Origin: an uncultured Lachnotalea sp.
GTDB taxonomy: Bacteria; Bacillota; Clostridia; Lachnospirales; Lachnospiraceae
Length of the DNA stretch: 64,000 bases
Assembly (NCBI GenBank): GCA_948470255.1
Contig: CAOKOS010000004.1
Span: 1 to 64,000 of the forward strand
Direction: 5' to 3'
In this document: positions 51,117-60,505 of the stretch, one piece after another
Numbering within the stretch: the stretch's first letter is position 1
Layout: each line of letters starts with the position of its first letter
The notes under the pieces: model-generated
Told to the model about the DNA's origin: nothing
The model's database searches: none
The model's input: only the letters and a program-made list of their open reading frames with translations
Position numbers and translations under genes: made by a program

Positions 51117-51641
51117 ATGAAAGAAACGATACAGGATTTAAAAACCAGGAGAAGCATTAAAAAGTATAAACCAGAACAGATTACGAAAAATGAATTGGTA
51201 CAAGTGCTGGAAGCAGGGATGAATGCACCCAGCGGCATGAACCGCCAGGCGGCAGTGATGGTGGTGGTGCAGGAGCCGGAGATGATCCGGAAGCTGTCGG
51301 CAATGAATGCTTCTGTGATGGGGGCCTCCATCGACCCTTTTTACGGGGCGCCCACGGTAATTGTCGTGTTGGGGGATTGCACCGTACCTACCTATCAGTA
51401 TGATGGAAGCCTGGTTATGGGGAACCTTCTGAACGGCGCCCATGCCCTGGGGCTGGGCGCGTGCTGGATTCATCGGGCAAAAGAAGTTTTTTCTTCTGAG
51501 GAAGGAAAAAAGATTTTGAAAAAATGGGGGCTGGATGAGCGGTATGAAGGTATCGGGCACTGCATTTTAGGCTACGGGGAGGGGGATTACCCGGAATCAA
51601 AATCCAGAAAGGAAGATTATGTTATCTGGGATCAGGCCTGA
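51117..51641 (+). CDS. Nitroreductase-family oxidoreductase
   Basis: A 174-residue flavoprotein. LKTRRSIKKYKPEQITKNEL with the FMN-binding Arg-Arg-Ser, and NAPSGMNRQAAVMVVV, are typical of nitroreductases; LNGAHALGLGACWIHRAKEVF is the conserved helix. It reduces nitro compounds, quinones or flavins with NAD(P)H. The ATG at 51117 follows AGGAGG. A TGTTATACT extended -10 box is at 51083-51091. The last bases overlap the ribosome site of the DNA glycosylase gene, so the two are likely one transcript. Confidence 0.88.
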   Translation: MKETIQDLKTRRSIKKYKPEQITKNELVQVLEAGMNAPSGMNRQAAVMVVVQEPEMIRKLSAMNASVMGASIDPFYGAPTVIVVLGDCTVPTYQYDGSLVMGNLLNGAHALGLGACWIHRAKEVFSSEEGKKILKKWGLDERYEGIGHCILGYGEGDYPESKSRKEDYVIWDQA

Positions 51642-51660
51642 GCAGGCAGGAGGAGCCAGG

Positions 51661-52164
51661 ATGCGACATGGGATTTTGCCGGTTTATGATGAAAATTCCA
51701 GGATATTGATTCTGGGAAGTTTTCCGTCGGTAAAATCCAGGGAAGGACATTTTTTTTATCATCATCCCCAGAACCGTTTTTGGAAAGTACTGGCGGCTGT
51801 TTTTGAAGAAGAGACGGTACCGGCGTCCATTGAGGAGAAGAGGAAGTTTCTTTTGTCCCACAGGATTGCCCTCTGGGATGTGATTGCCAGCTGTGAGATC
51901 AAAGGATCTGAAGACAGCAGCATAAGAAATGTTATTCCAAATGACTTGACGCCGATTTTGGAAAAAGCGGATATACGCCAGATTTTTTGCAATGGTGGAA
52001 CCTCCTACAAATTGTATGAAAAATATCTGAGAAGGGCGACAGGAAGGGAGGCAGTGAAGCTTCCTTCCACCAGCCCGGCGAATGCCGCCTGTTGCCTTAA
52101 CCGGCTGATTGCAGTATGGAGGGGGGCAGGGATGGCACAGGGGAAAGGCGGGGTGAAAAAATAG
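51661..52164 (+). CDS. DNA-deoxyinosine glycosylase-like protein
   Basis: A 167-residue protein of the uracil-DNA glycosylase superfamily, closest to hypoxanthine-DNA glycosylases. ILILGSFPSVKSREGHFFYHHPQNRFW is the catalytic and water-activating region, and VKLPSTSPANA the DNA-binding loop. It would remove deaminated purines from DNA. The start at 51661 has GGAGGAGCC upstream; it begins 20 bases after the nitroreductase gene. Confidence 0.82.
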   Translation: MRHGILPVYDENSRILILGSFPSVKSREGHFFYHHPQNRFWKVLAAVFEEETVPASIEEKRKFLLSHRIALWDVIASCEIKGSEDSSIRNVIPNDLTPILEKADIRQIFCNGGTSYKLYEKYLRRATGREAVKLPSTSPANAACCLNRLIAVWRGAGMAQGKGGVKK

Positions 52165-52186
52165 GGCTTAAACCTTAAAAAACTTC

Positions 52187-52215
52187 TGGTAATTGGAGAA
52201 TAGTTATGATATAAT
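52187..52215 (+). promoter_or_regulatory. Extended -10 promoter of tig
   Basis: TATAAT at 52210-52215 preceded by TGA, giving an extended -10; the -35 (TGGTAA, 52187-52192) is weak. The leader is about 105 bases. Confidence 0.55.
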
Positions 52216-52327
52216 TGTAATTTGCCGGATTATAGTTACAAAGTACCTGAAAAGGCAATATAGAGGCGATGGTAACTGTCCGCTGGCGGCGGAGTTTATA
52301 TTAATATGTAGGAGGAATACACGGACA

Positions 52328-53614
52328 ATGAGTGTACAGGTAGAGAATTTAGAAAAGAACATGGCAAAGCTGACAATCGAAGTACCAGCCGAAGAGGTTA
52401 CAAAAGCGATTCAGGGAGCATACCAGAAGAATAAAAACAGATTTAATGTCCCGGGTTTTCGCAGAGGCAAAGTGCCCCAGAAAATGATTGAAAAAATGTA
52501 TGGTGTAGGCGTTTTCTATGAGGATGCGGTCAATGCGCTGATTCCTGGGGCTTATGAGAAGGCGGCCAACGAGAGCGGACTGGAAATCGTATCCCGCCCG
52601 GAGATCGACGTGACTCAGATCGAGGCCGGAAAGCCGATGATCTTTACTGCAGAGGTTGCTTTGAAGCCGGAGGTTACACTGGGTGAATATAAGGGTATCG
52701 AAGCTGCAAGGCAGGAAGTGATCGTCACAGATGATGATGTGATGGAAGAGATCAAAAAGGAACAGGAGAAAAACGCCGCCATTGTGGCGGTGGAAGGACG
52801 TCCTGTACAAAAAGATGATACGGCAGTCATTGATTTTGAGGGTTTTTGTGACGGCGTAGCTTTTGAGGGAGGAAAGGGAACAGACTTCCCGCTGGTGATC
52901 GGTTCCGGCCAGTTTATCCCCGGCTTTGAAGATCAGCTGATTGGGAAAAATGTGGGGGAGGAAGTAGAGGTAAACGTGACATTCCCCACACCTTACCAGG
53001 CAAAAGAGCTGGAGGGAAAAGAAGCTGTCTTCAAAGTGACTGTGAAAGAGCTGAAGGCCAAAGAGCTGCCTGAAATTGATGATGAGTTTGCCAGCGAAGT
53101 GTCTGAGTTTGAGACTCTTGAGGAGTATAAGAAGTCTGTTGCCGACAAGCTGAGAGAGCAGAAAGAGGCAGATGCCAAGAGGGCAAAAGAGGATGAAGTA
53201 GTAAGCAAGGCGGTGGAAAATGCGTCCATGGAGATTCCGGATGCGATGATTAAGACCCAGGCCTCCAACATGGTAAATGAATTTGCCCAGAGGATGCAGG
53301 GACAGGGCCTTACTATGGAGCAGTATATGCAGTATACCGGAACCACCAGGGAACAGATGGAAGAGCAGATGGAAGGACAGGCAAAGAAGAGGATTGAAGT
53401 CCGCCTGACGCTGGAAGCCATTGCAAAGGCAGAAGATATTCAGGTATCCGATGAAGAATTGGATAAAGAAATGGAAGAGATGGCAAAGGCTTACAAGATG
53501 GAGGCTGACCAGCTTAAGAAATTTATGGGAGATACAGAGATCCAGCAGATGAAGACGGATCTGGCTGTCCAGAAAGCGGTCGATCTCATTGTGGCGGAAG
53601 CAAAGGAAGTCTGA
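52328..53614 (+). CDS. tig: Trigger factor
   Basis: A 428-residue ribosome-associated chaperone. The ribosome-binding signature is [18 protein letters not shown], the FKBP-type isomerase domain spans about 150-245 ([39 protein letters not shown]), and the C-terminal helical arms follow ([20 protein letters not shown]). The start at 52328 has AGGAGGAATAC upstream. It opens the conserved tig-clpP-clpX-lon-engB group, so it and the protease genes are co-regulated at least in part. Confidence 0.95.
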   Translation: MSVQVENLEKNMAKLTIEVPAEEVTKAIQGAYQKNKNRFNVPGFRRGKVPQKMIEKMYGVGVFYEDAVNALIPGAYEKAANESGLEIVSRPEIDVTQIEAGKPMIFTAEVALKPEVTLGEYKGIEAARQEVIVTDDDVMEEIKKEQEKNAAIVAVEGRPVQKDDTAVIDFEGFCDGVAFEGGKGTDFPLVIGSGQFIPGFEDQLIGKNVGEEVEVNVTFPTPYQAKELEGKEAVFKVTVKELKAKELPEIDDEFASEVSEFETLEEYKKSVADKLREQKEADAKRAKEDEVVSKAVENASMEIPDAMIKTQASNMVNEFAQRMQGQGLTMEQYMQYTGTTREQMEEQMEGQAKKRIEVRLTLEAIAKAEDIQVSDEELDKEMEEMAKAYKMEADQLKKFMGDTEIQQMKTDLAVQKAVDLIVAEAKEV

Positions 53615-53631
53615 TGACAGGAGGCATTGCT

Positions 53632-54219
53632 ATGAGTTTAGTTCCTTATGTACTTGAGTCAACAAGCAGAGGGGAGCGTTCTTACGATATTTATTCCAGG
53701 CTTTTAAAGGACAGGATCATTTTCCTGGGCGAGGAAGTCAACGATGTGACTGCCAGCCTGGTGGTGGCCCAGCTTTTATTTTTGGAGTCAGAGGATCCGG
53801 GAAAAGATATTCAGCTTTATATCAACAGCCCCGGCGGCGTGGTGACAGCAGGGATGGCAATCTATGATACGATGAATTATATTAAATGCGACGTGTCCAC
53901 CATTTGTATCGGCATGGCTGCCAGTATGGGCGCATTTCTTCTGGCAGGCGGGACAAAAGGTAAGAGGATGGCCCTTCCCAATGCGGAGATCATGATCCAT
54001 CAGCCTTCTGGCGGCGCCAAAGGGCAGGCGACGGATATCAAGATCGTGGCGGACAAAATTATCTCCACCAGGAAGAAGTTAAACCAGCTTCTGTCTGAAA
54101 ATACAGGGCAGCCCCTGGATGTCATTGAAGTGGATACGGAACGTGACCACTATATGAGCGCAGCGGAGGCTAAGGAGTATGGTATCATTGACCAGGTAAT
54201 TACAAGTCGTCAGGAGTAG
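53632..54219 (+). CDS. clpP: ATP-dependent Clp protease proteolytic subunit
   Basis: A 195-residue serine protease that forms the two-ring chamber of Clp proteases. The catalytic Ser is in [11 protein letters not shown], the His in MIHQPSGG and the Asp in [29 protein letters not shown] is conserved. The start at 53632 has GGAGGC upstream and gives the usual N-terminus [11 protein letters not shown]. The neighbouring clpX encodes its unfoldase partner. Confidence 0.96.
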   Translation: MSLVPYVLESTSRGERSYDIYSRLLKDRIIFLGEEVNDVTASLVVAQLLFLESEDPGKDIQLYINSPGGVVTAGMAIYDTMNYIKCDVSTICIGMAASMGAFLLAGGTKGKRMALPNAEIMIHQPSGGAKGQATDIKIVADKIISTRKKLNQLLSENTGQPLDVIEVDTERDHYMSAAEAKEYGIIDQVITSRQE

Positions 54220-54224
54220 AGCGG

Positions 54225-55484
54225 ATGGCAGGAAAATTTGATGTTCGCTGTTCTTTCTGTGGAAAGAGCCAGGAACAGGTGAAAAAGCTGATTGCGGGCG
54301 GAAAAGATATTTATATCTGTGATGAGTGCGTGGAGCTTTGCGCGGAGTTGATCGCAGAGGGGGAACAAGGAGAAGCCGCCGGGCAGATTACGGGAATCAA
54401 TCTTTTAAAGCCCAGGGAAATCAAGGAATACCTGGACGAGTATGTCATCGGACAGGATCGTGCAAAAAAGGTGCTTTCCGTGGCTGTGTATAATCATTAT
54501 AAAAGGATTACGGCGCCTGATGATTCGGATGTGGAGGTTCAGAAGAGTAATATCCTCCTTCTCGGCCCCACCGGATCCGGTAAGACGTTCCTTGCCCAGA
54601 CCCTTGCCAGGATTTTGAACGTGCCTTTTGCCATTGCCGACGCGACGGCTTTGACTGAGGCCGGGTATGTGGGTGAGGATGTGGAAAACATTCTCCTGAA
54701 AATCATCCAGGCAGCGGATTATGATATCAGCCGGGCAGAATACGGGATTATATATATTGATGAAATAGATAAAATTACCAAGAAGTCGGAAAACGTGTCC
54801 ATCACCAGGGATGTGTCCGGTGAAGGGGTGCAGCAGGCGCTTCTTAAGATTTTGGAAGGGACTGTGGCCAGTGTGCCTCCCCAGGGCGGCAGAAAGCATC
54901 CCCACCAGGAAATGTACCAGATTGACACCACCAATATTTTGTTTATCTGCGGCGGGGCTTTCGACGGGCTGGAGCAGCTGGTGGAAAGCAGGCTGGGAGC
55001 CGGCTCCATTGGGTTTGGGGCAAATTTAAAAGATGAAACTAAACGGGATGTCAGCCAGCTGCTGGCGCAGGTGATGCCTCAGGATTTGATTAAGTTTGGG
55101 CTGATTCCGGAATTTATTGGCCGTGTCCCCATGGTGGAATCTTTGGAACTTCTGGATAAAGAAGCGCTAATACGTATTTTAACAGAGCCTAAGAACGCCA
55201 TAGTGAAGCAGTATAAGAGACTGTTTGACCTGGATGGCGTGGAACTGGAATTTTCCGAAGACGCGCTGGATGCCATAGCAGGCAGGGCAGTGGAGCGGAA
55301 AATCGGGGCCAGAGGCCTTCGGTCTATCTTGGAGAAGGTAATGACCGACATTATGTATGAGATTCCATCCGATGAAAGCATCGGGAGGTGCCTGATTACT
55401 AAAGATGTGGTGGAAGGCTTGGATTTGCCGAAGTTTACCTACAGGAACACGGAAGTGAGGAAACGGAAAGGCGAAACAGCCTGA
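54225..55484 (+). CDS. clpX: Clp protease ATPase subunit ClpX
   Basis: A 419-residue AAA+ unfoldase. The N-terminal zinc domain is [17 protein letters not shown] with CDECVELC; Walker A is GPTGSGKTF and Walker [11 protein letters not shown]; sensor 2 lies in [13 protein letters not shown]. The IGF-type loop that docks ClpP is seen as GSIGFGANL. It starts six bases after clpP, with AGGAG in front. Confidence 0.96.
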   Translation: MAGKFDVRCSFCGKSQEQVKKLIAGGKDIYICDECVELCAELIAEGEQGEAAGQITGINLLKPREIKEYLDEYVIGQDRAKKVLSVAVYNHYKRITAPDDSDVEVQKSNILLLGPTGSGKTFLAQTLARILNVPFAIADATALTEAGYVGEDVENILLKIIQAADYDISRAEYGIIYIDEIDKITKKSENVSITRDVSGEGVQQALLKILEGTVASVPPQGGRKHPHQEMYQIDTTNILFICGGAFDGLEQLVESRLGAGSIGFGANLKDETKRDVSQLLAQVMPQDLIKFGLIPEFIGRVPMVESLELLDKEALIRILTEPKNAIVKQYKRLFDLDGVELEFSEDALDAIAGRAVERKIGARGLRSILEKVMTDIMYEIPSDESIGRCLITKDVVEGLDLPKFTYRNTEVRKRKGETA

Positions 55485-55489
55485 GTTTT

Positions 55490-55532
55490 GGGGCCGCAGG
55501 GAAGCCTGCAGGCCCCATATATGCTTTAGCAT
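55490..55532 (+). other. Two hairpins between clpX and lon
   Basis: GGGGCC/GGCCCC with inner CAGG/CCTG (55490-55516, loop GAAG) and ATGC/GCAT (55521-55532, loop TTTA). No T-run follows, so these are more likely processing or stability elements than a terminator. Confidence 0.5.
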
Positions 55533-55552
55533 GCAAGAAGGAGGACTAGGAC

Positions 55553-57853
55553 ATGACGATACCTGCAATCGCATTGCGCGGCTTGTGTGTATTGCCCAAA
55601 ATGGTGGTGCATTTTGACGTCAGCAGGAAGAAGTCGATCATGGCATTGGAAAGGGCCATGGTGAAAGATCAGAAAATTTTTCTTGTGGCTCAGAAATCTG
55701 TGCAGGATGAGGAGCCGGAACAGGAAGACCTCTATCCAATGGGGACCATTGGAAGCATCAAGCAGATTCTGAGGCTGCCGGGAGGCTTGGTACGGGTTCT
55801 GGCTGAAGGGCTTTTGCGTGCCAGGTTATGTGAATTGGAGGATGAGGACGGATATCTGCAGGCAGAAATTGAACCTTGCCCGACGGAGCCGTTTTTAGAG
55901 GCTGATGATGTGACAAAAGAGGCCATGTGCCGGATTCTGAAAGAGCATGTAGAGCAATACGCTTCAGTGACTCCGTCTCTCAGCAGGGATAGTATCGCTG
56001 AACTTTTGGAGCTTGAGGGGCTTGAGGAATTGCTGGATGAAATTTCCATCAATATCCCATTCAGTCTGGAAAACAGGCAGCAGCTTGTGGAAGCAGTTTC
56101 TTTGCCGGAGCGTTATGTGCTGGTGGAGAAGATCCTGGGGACAGAGGTGGAGATTGGCCGCCTCAAGCAGTCTTTTCAAGAAAAGGTGCGGGATCGTGTA
56201 GATCAGAATCAGAAAGAATACATTTTAAGAGAGCAGATGAAGCTGATTCGGGAAGAGCTGGGCGAGGATACGATTCAGTCTGACGCTTCCCGCTTTGAAG
56301 AAAAGCTGGGCAAATTGAAAGCGGGGAAGGAAGTAAAGGATACCATTGGAAAAGAAATTGGCCGCTACCGGTCCATGCCCATGGGAAGCCAGGAAGCTTA
56401 TGTGAGCCGCAACTATATTGAGCAGCTTTTGGAGTTTCCCTGGAATAAAATGACTAAAGATAATAAGGACTTGGGCCGTGCAGAGGAAATCCTGGAGGAA
56501 GATCATTACGGCCTGGAAAAGGTAAAGGAACGGGTCATGGAATTCCTGGCAGTCCGTTCTCTGACAGGAAAGGGCGAAAGTCCCATTGTTTGTCTGGTGG
56601 GGCCCCCTGGTACTGGAAAAACGTCCATTGCCAAGTCCATTGCCAGGGCCGTCGGGAAGAAGTATGTGCGCATCTGCCTGGGCGGTGTCCGGGATGAGGC
56701 GGAAATCAGAGGCCACAGAAGGACTTACGTGGGAGCCATGCCGGGACGGATTGCTACGGCCCTTAAGCAGGCAGGAACCGCCAATCCCCTGATGCTTTTG
56801 GATGAGGTAGATAAGTTGGGAAGTGATTATAAGGGAGACCCTTCCTCTGCGCTCCTGGAAATTCTGGACGGTGCTCAAAACGACAAATTCCGCGACCATT
56901 TTGTCGAGATACCGCTTGATCTTTCCAATGTGTTGTTTATTGCCACGGCCAATACTACCGATACGATCCCGAGGCCGCTTTTGGACCGGATGGAGGTTAT
57001 AGAGGTCAGCAGTTATACGGAAAATGAAAAGTATCACATTGCTGAAAAATATCTGGTACCGAAGCAGAGAGAAAAAAATGGGCTTTCAGAATCCCAGTTT
57101 GCGGTTTCGGAAAAAGCCCTGCGAAGGATTATCCATAATTATACCCGGGAAGCAGGGGTACGCAGCTTGGAGAGGAATATCGGGCGCTTGTGCAGAAAGG
57201 CGGCAAGAGAGCTTTTAAATGGGAAAAAGAAGCGGGTTCGGATCACAGAAGGAAACCTGGAGAAGTATTTGGGAAGAGAATTGGTGCGAAGCGACAAACC
57301 GGCAGAAAAGGATGCGGTCGGTATTGTCCGCGGCCTGGCCTGGACCAGCGTGGGCGGTGATACCCTGGAAATTGAGGTGAATTTGCTGCCGGGCCATGGA
57401 AAGCTCCAGCTGACAGGGCAAATGGGTGATGTGATGAAAGAGTCGGCAAAGGCGGCGTTATCTTATGTCCGTTCAGCCAGCCCCGCTTATAAAGTGGATA
57501 ATGAGGTTTATGAGAAAAATGACATTCATATCCATATCCCGGAGGGAGCGGTGCCAAAAGACGGCCCTTCTGCAGGGATTACCATGGCTACAGCCATGAT
57601 GTCGGCTGTCACCAACAAAAAAGTACGGGCAGATTTGGCCATGACAGGTGAAGTGACGCTGCGGGGAAGGGTACTACCCATCGGCGGCCTGAAGGAAAAG
57701 CTTTTGGCGGCCAAAATGGCAGATATCCATACGGTGCTGGTGCCGGGGACAAATGAGCCGAATGTGCAGGAACTATCCAGGGAGATTGTAGACGGCATGG
57801 ATATCAAGTATGTGGGAACCATGGATGAAGTGTTGAAGGAGGCCTTTTGTTGA
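55553..57853 (+). CDS. lon: ATP-dependent protease Lon
   Basis: A 766-residue protease of the LonA type. The N-terminal substrate domain opens IPAIALRGLCVLPKMVVHFDV; Walker A is GPPGTGKTS, Walker B LMLLDEVDKLG; the proteolytic domain has the catalytic Ser in KDGPSAGIT and the Lys in PIGGLKEKLLAAKMA. Length is normal. AAGGAGGAC lies about ten bases upstream of the ATG. The stop overlaps the start region of engB. Confidence 0.95.
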   Translation: MTIPAIALRGLCVLPKMVVHFDVSRKKSIMALERAMVKDQKIFLVAQKSVQDEEPEQEDLYPMGTIGSIKQILRLPGGLVRVLAEGLLRARLCELEDEDGYLQAEIEPCPTEPFLEADDVTKEAMCRILKEHVEQYASVTPSLSRDSIAELLELEGLEELLDEISINIPFSLENRQQLVEAVSLPERYVLVEKILGTEVEIGRLKQSFQEKVRDRVDQNQKEYILREQMKLIREELGEDTIQSDASRFEEKLGKLKAGKEVKDTIGKEIGRYRSMPMGSQEAYVSRNYIEQLLEFPWNKMTKDNKDLGRAEEILEEDHYGLEKVKERVMEFLAVRSLTGKGESPIVCLVGPPGTGKTSIAKSIARAVGKKYVRICLGGVRDEAEIRGHRRTYVGAMPGRIATALKQAGTANPLMLLDEVDKLGSDYKGDPSSALLEILDGAQNDKFRDHFVEIPLDLSNVLFIATANTTDTIPRPLLDRMEVIEVSSYTENEKYHIAEKYLVPKQREKNGLSESQFAVSEKALRRIIHNYTREAGVRSLERNIGRLCRKAARELLNGKKKRVRITEGNLEKYLGRELVRSDKPAEKDAVGIVRGLAWTSVGGDTLEIEVNLLPGHGKLQLTGQMGDVMKESAKAALSYVRSASPAYKVDNEVYEKNDIHIHIPEGAVPKDGPSAGITMATAMMSAVTNKKVRADLAMTGEVTLRGRVLPIGGLKEKLLAAKMADIHTVLVPGTNEPNVQELSREIVDGMDIKYVGTMDEVLKEAFC

Positions 57854-58437
57854 TTATAAAGACAGTGAATCTGGAAACAGTGTGTGGCGTTACCAGCCGC
57901 TTGCCGGATAATGACAAGCCGGAGATTGCCTTTGCCGGCAAGTCCAATGTGGGAAAATCTTCCCTGATCAATGCGCTTATGAACAGGAAGTCTTATGCGC
58001 GCACTTCGGCCCAGCCGGGAAAGACCCAGACCATCAATTTTTATAATATTAATGATGCCCTTTATTATGTGGATCTTCCCGGTTACGGCTATGCTAAGAT
58101 TTCTCAGGCAGAAAAGGAAAAATGGGGCCGGATGGTGGAAAATTACTTGAAAAAATCCAGACAGTTAAAATGTGTTTTCCTTTTGGTGGACATCCGCCAT
58201 GAGCCGTCTGCCAACGACCGGCAGATGTATGAGTGGATTATAGGGAACGGCTACCGCCCTGTGGTGATTGCCACCAAGCTGGACAAGATCAAACGAAGCC
58301 AGACTGATAAGCAGGTTAAGCAGGTGCGGAGCAGCCTTGGAATTGGAAGTGACGTCACGGTGATTCCTTTTTCGGCAGTGACAAAACAGGGGCGTGAGGA
58401 GATATGGAATCTGATTGAGGAGCTTTCAGAACCGTGA
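57850..58437 (+). CDS. engB: Ribosome biogenesis GTPase EngB/YsxC
   Basis: A 195-residue GTPase needed for assembly of the large ribosomal subunit. G1 is GKSNVGKSSL, G3 DLPGYGYA, G4 TKLDK and G5 near PFSAVTKQG; ARTSAQPGKTQTINFY is the switch region. The start is a TTG at 57850 (or 57847), seven bases from AAGGAGG, overlapping the lon stop. It ends the tig-clp-lon cluster. Confidence 0.93.
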   Translation: MIIKTVNLETVCGVTSRLPDNDKPEIAFAGKSNVGKSSLINALMNRKSYARTSAQPGKTQTINFYNINDALYYVDLPGYGYAKISQAEKEKWGRMVENYLKKSRQLKCVFLLVDIRHEPSANDRQMYEWIIGNGYRPVVIATKLDKIKRSQTDKQVKQVRSSLGIGSDVTVIPFSAVTKQGREEIWNLIEELSEP

Positions 58438-58488
58438 GCGTCACCTGTCCATAAATTCGGAAACGCAGTTGTTTATAAAAGAAAAACA

Positions 58489-58642
58489 CAGAAGAAAATC
58501 AGATTGCTTTCCATTCAGGACACACTCTCATTAAGAAAAAGACGCAGCGGATACTAAGAGATTTCCTTCATTCCCATTGGGAAATCTCTAAGTACCGGCG
58601 TCTTTTTATAGTCCTGAATCGGAAAGAACGGATTTTCTTCTG
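58489..58642. terminator. Nested long inverted repeat, bidirectional terminator
   Basis: Outer arms at 58489-58521 and 58611-58642 share CAGAAGAAAATC and ATTCAGGAC as complements. Inside, GACGC (58541-58545) pairs with GCGTC (58598-58602), and AGAGATTTCC with GGGAAATCTCT, followed by TTTTT. It separates engB from the convergent degV-type gene. Confidence 0.7.
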
Positions 58643-58672
58643 TTATCTTTATATGTAACTGTATCTCTGAAT

Positions 58673-59512
58673 TCATGGGTAGGCGGCAAACACGATTCCG
58701 AAAGCTTCTGGTCCGATATGGGCGCCGATGGTGGGGCCAATCTGAAGCATTTCATCCGTCCGGTATCCGGCAGCAGTCAGTTTTGTGCAGAGTTTTGTAC
58801 AATTTTCCGTGCCATAGCTATAGATGGGATAGAGGGGAAAGTCCGGATCCTGCCCCAGAGTCTCCAGATGTTTTAAAATCTGGCTGATGGCTTTGTTTCT
58901 GCCGACACATTTACCGATGACAGACACATGGCCGTCAGAAGAAAGGGTGATGATAGGTTTGATTCCAGCCAGATTCCCAATGGCGGCCGCGGCCTTTGAA
59001 ACACGTCCTCCCCGCTGTAAAAAGTCCAGTGTGTCAGGGGCTGCTAAAACTTTGACGCGGGAACGTAAGGCTTCTAGAAGCGCGGCAATTTCCCCGGCGC
59101 CAATACCTTGGGAGGCCAGTTTTAGCGCGTAATCCGCCAAAATTTTGATGGTATATGTAGCGGACAAAGAGTCAATGATGTATATTTTGTCATAAGCAAC
59201 CATGGATTTAGCCAGAAAGGCGCTCTGACAAGTACCGCTTAAAGCGGAGGACAACAAGATACAGATCAGTTCATCCCCTTTTTTCTTTGCGTCTGAAAAG
59301 ATCTCAAGAAAAGCATGGGGAGAAGGCTGCGATGTCTTAGGAAATTCTCCGGTTTTTTCAAGAATCTCATAAAATTCGTCGCGCCCGAGATTTTTCCCGT
59401 CAATATAGTTGTTTTTTCCGATGGTTATGGTGATGGGAACCAGTTCCATCCCCTTTTTTTGAATTTCTTCTATTTTGTAATCGGAAGCAGAATCCACAAG
59501 AACACGTATCAT
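58673..59512 (-). CDS. DegV-family fatty-acid-binding protein
   Basis: A 279-residue DegV-family protein. RVLVDSASDYKIEEIQKKGM at the start and the FPKTSQPSPHAFLEIF block with CILLSSALSGTCQSA are typical. Members bind a fatty acid and some act as the FakB subunit that presents it to the kinase FakA. No DAK-type FakA gene is adjacent here; the DhaL-type gene at 27891 belongs to another operon. AGGAG lies ten bases before the ATG. Confidence 0.9.
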   Translation of the reverse strand: MIRVLVDSASDYKIEEIQKKGMELVPITITIGKNNYIDGKNLGRDEFYEILEKTGEFPKTSQPSPHAFLEIFSDAKKKGDELICILLSSALSGTCQSAFLAKSMVAYDKIYIIDSLSATYTIKILADYALKLASQGIGAGEIAALLEALRSRVKVLAAPDTLDFLQRGGRVSKAAAAIGNLAGIKPIITLSSDGHVSVIGKCVGRNKAISQILKHLETLGQDPDFPLYPIYSYGTENCTKLCTKLTAAGYRTDEMLQIGPTIGAHIGPEAFGIVFAAYP

Positions 59513-59636
59513 GATGGCAGCACTCCTGATAAATAGTTTGATTCACAAAATAAGACGTATGTATTGTAGCATATTACATTTTAATCCCTCTGTCAATGGG
59601 GAAATCTGTTCTTTTTGACGGTTTTTTGGGAAAGAC

Positions 59637-59665
59637 TTGAAAAAGTTTCCAGTTAGCTGTATGAT
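59637..59665 (+). promoter_or_regulatory. Promoter of Lys-rich protein gene
   Basis: TTGAAA (59637-59642), a 17-base spacer and TATGAT (59660-59665). Confidence 0.55.
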
Positions 59666-59733
59666 AGTCAATGGCACTGTGCTCGGATAGAACTGCAAAA
59701 TCAGAGAGCAAAAAGAAAATGAGGAGAATTGTA

Positions 59734-60276
59734 ATGGCAAGGAGAAAGAGTCAGGCGGCTGGAAAAGCCGTAGAACCCGTGACAGTGAGCAAAGTAACTG
59801 CCAAAAAAGAAGTTGTAAATGCAACAAAGCCGGTAGAAGAATCAGCAAAAGCGGAGCCAGTATCCGTGAAAGCAGCCGTAGAGCCGGCCTTGGAGGAAGT
59901 GGATTCCAAGAAGCCTGCGGTGGATAAGAAAACAGAGGAAAAACCTGCAGTGAAAAAAACAGAAAAACCTGCAGTGAAGAAAACAGGACTGGAAAAAAAG
60001 ACACTGGAGGTATCTGCCGATGTGCCGAAGGATACGGCTGTAAAAACGGCGGCTAAGAAGTCTGTGAAAAAACAGGAGATGCAGGTGGGGATTTCCGTCC
60101 AGTACATGGGAAAGGATGTCTCAGATAAAGACATGATTACCCTGGTCAAGAATGACTGGACGGCTTCTAAACATAAAATAGGTGATATCAAGACTTTAGA
60201 ACTTTATGTAAAAGTGGAAGAGAACCGGGTATATTATGTAATCAACGGTACGGAGACAGGAAGCGTGGAGATTTAA
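59734..60276 (+). CDS. Lys/Ala-rich protein with DUF6465-like C-terminus
   Basis: A 180-residue protein. Residues 1-110 are low-complexity Lys/Ala/Val/Glu, with KPAVKKTEKPAVKKT and similar repeats that recall histone-H1-like tails. The last 70 residues form an ordered domain (VGISVQYMGKDVSDKDMITLV, KTLELYVKVEENRVYYVING) as in DUF6465 proteins of Lachnospiraceae. Function is unknown; a link to nucleic acid or envelope is possible from the basic tail. GAGGAG precedes the ATG at 59734. Confidence 0.7.
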   Translation: MARRKSQAAGKAVEPVTVSKVTAKKEVVNATKPVEESAKAEPVSVKAAVEPALEEVDSKKPAVDKKTEEKPAVKKTEKPAVKKTGLEKKTLEVSADVPKDTAVKTAAKKSVKKQEMQVGISVQYMGKDVSDKDMITLVKNDWTASKHKIGDIKTLELYVKVEENRVYYVINGTETGSVEI

Positions 60277-60289
60277 GCTTCTGAAAAGA

Positions 60290-60319
60290 AAAAACCGCAG
60301 GCGGGAGCCCGCGGTTTTT
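60290..60319 (+). terminator. Terminator of Lys-rich protein gene
   Basis: AAAACCGC (60291-60298) and GCGGTTTT (60311-60318) pair, followed by T residues. Confidence 0.75.
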
Positions 60320-60406
60320 GTTGTATAGGAATTAATTGGCTCTCCACACGACAAAAAGCCTTATGGGGACATGTTACAGCGATCTTGGACAACAGGATTC
60401 TTTTTG

Positions 60407-60435
60407 TTGAATCAGATCGTTTTTTGTATTATAAT
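60407..60435 (+). promoter_or_regulatory. Promoter of SleB-like hydrolase gene
   Basis: TTGAAT (60407-60412), a 17-base spacer and TATAAT (60430-60435). Confidence 0.65.
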
Positions 60436-60505
60436 AGTCATGTCTAATCAAAAGTGTTTTCTTATAAAATACAAATTTAAGGACAAAATGCAGAGGTTAT
60501 CATTT

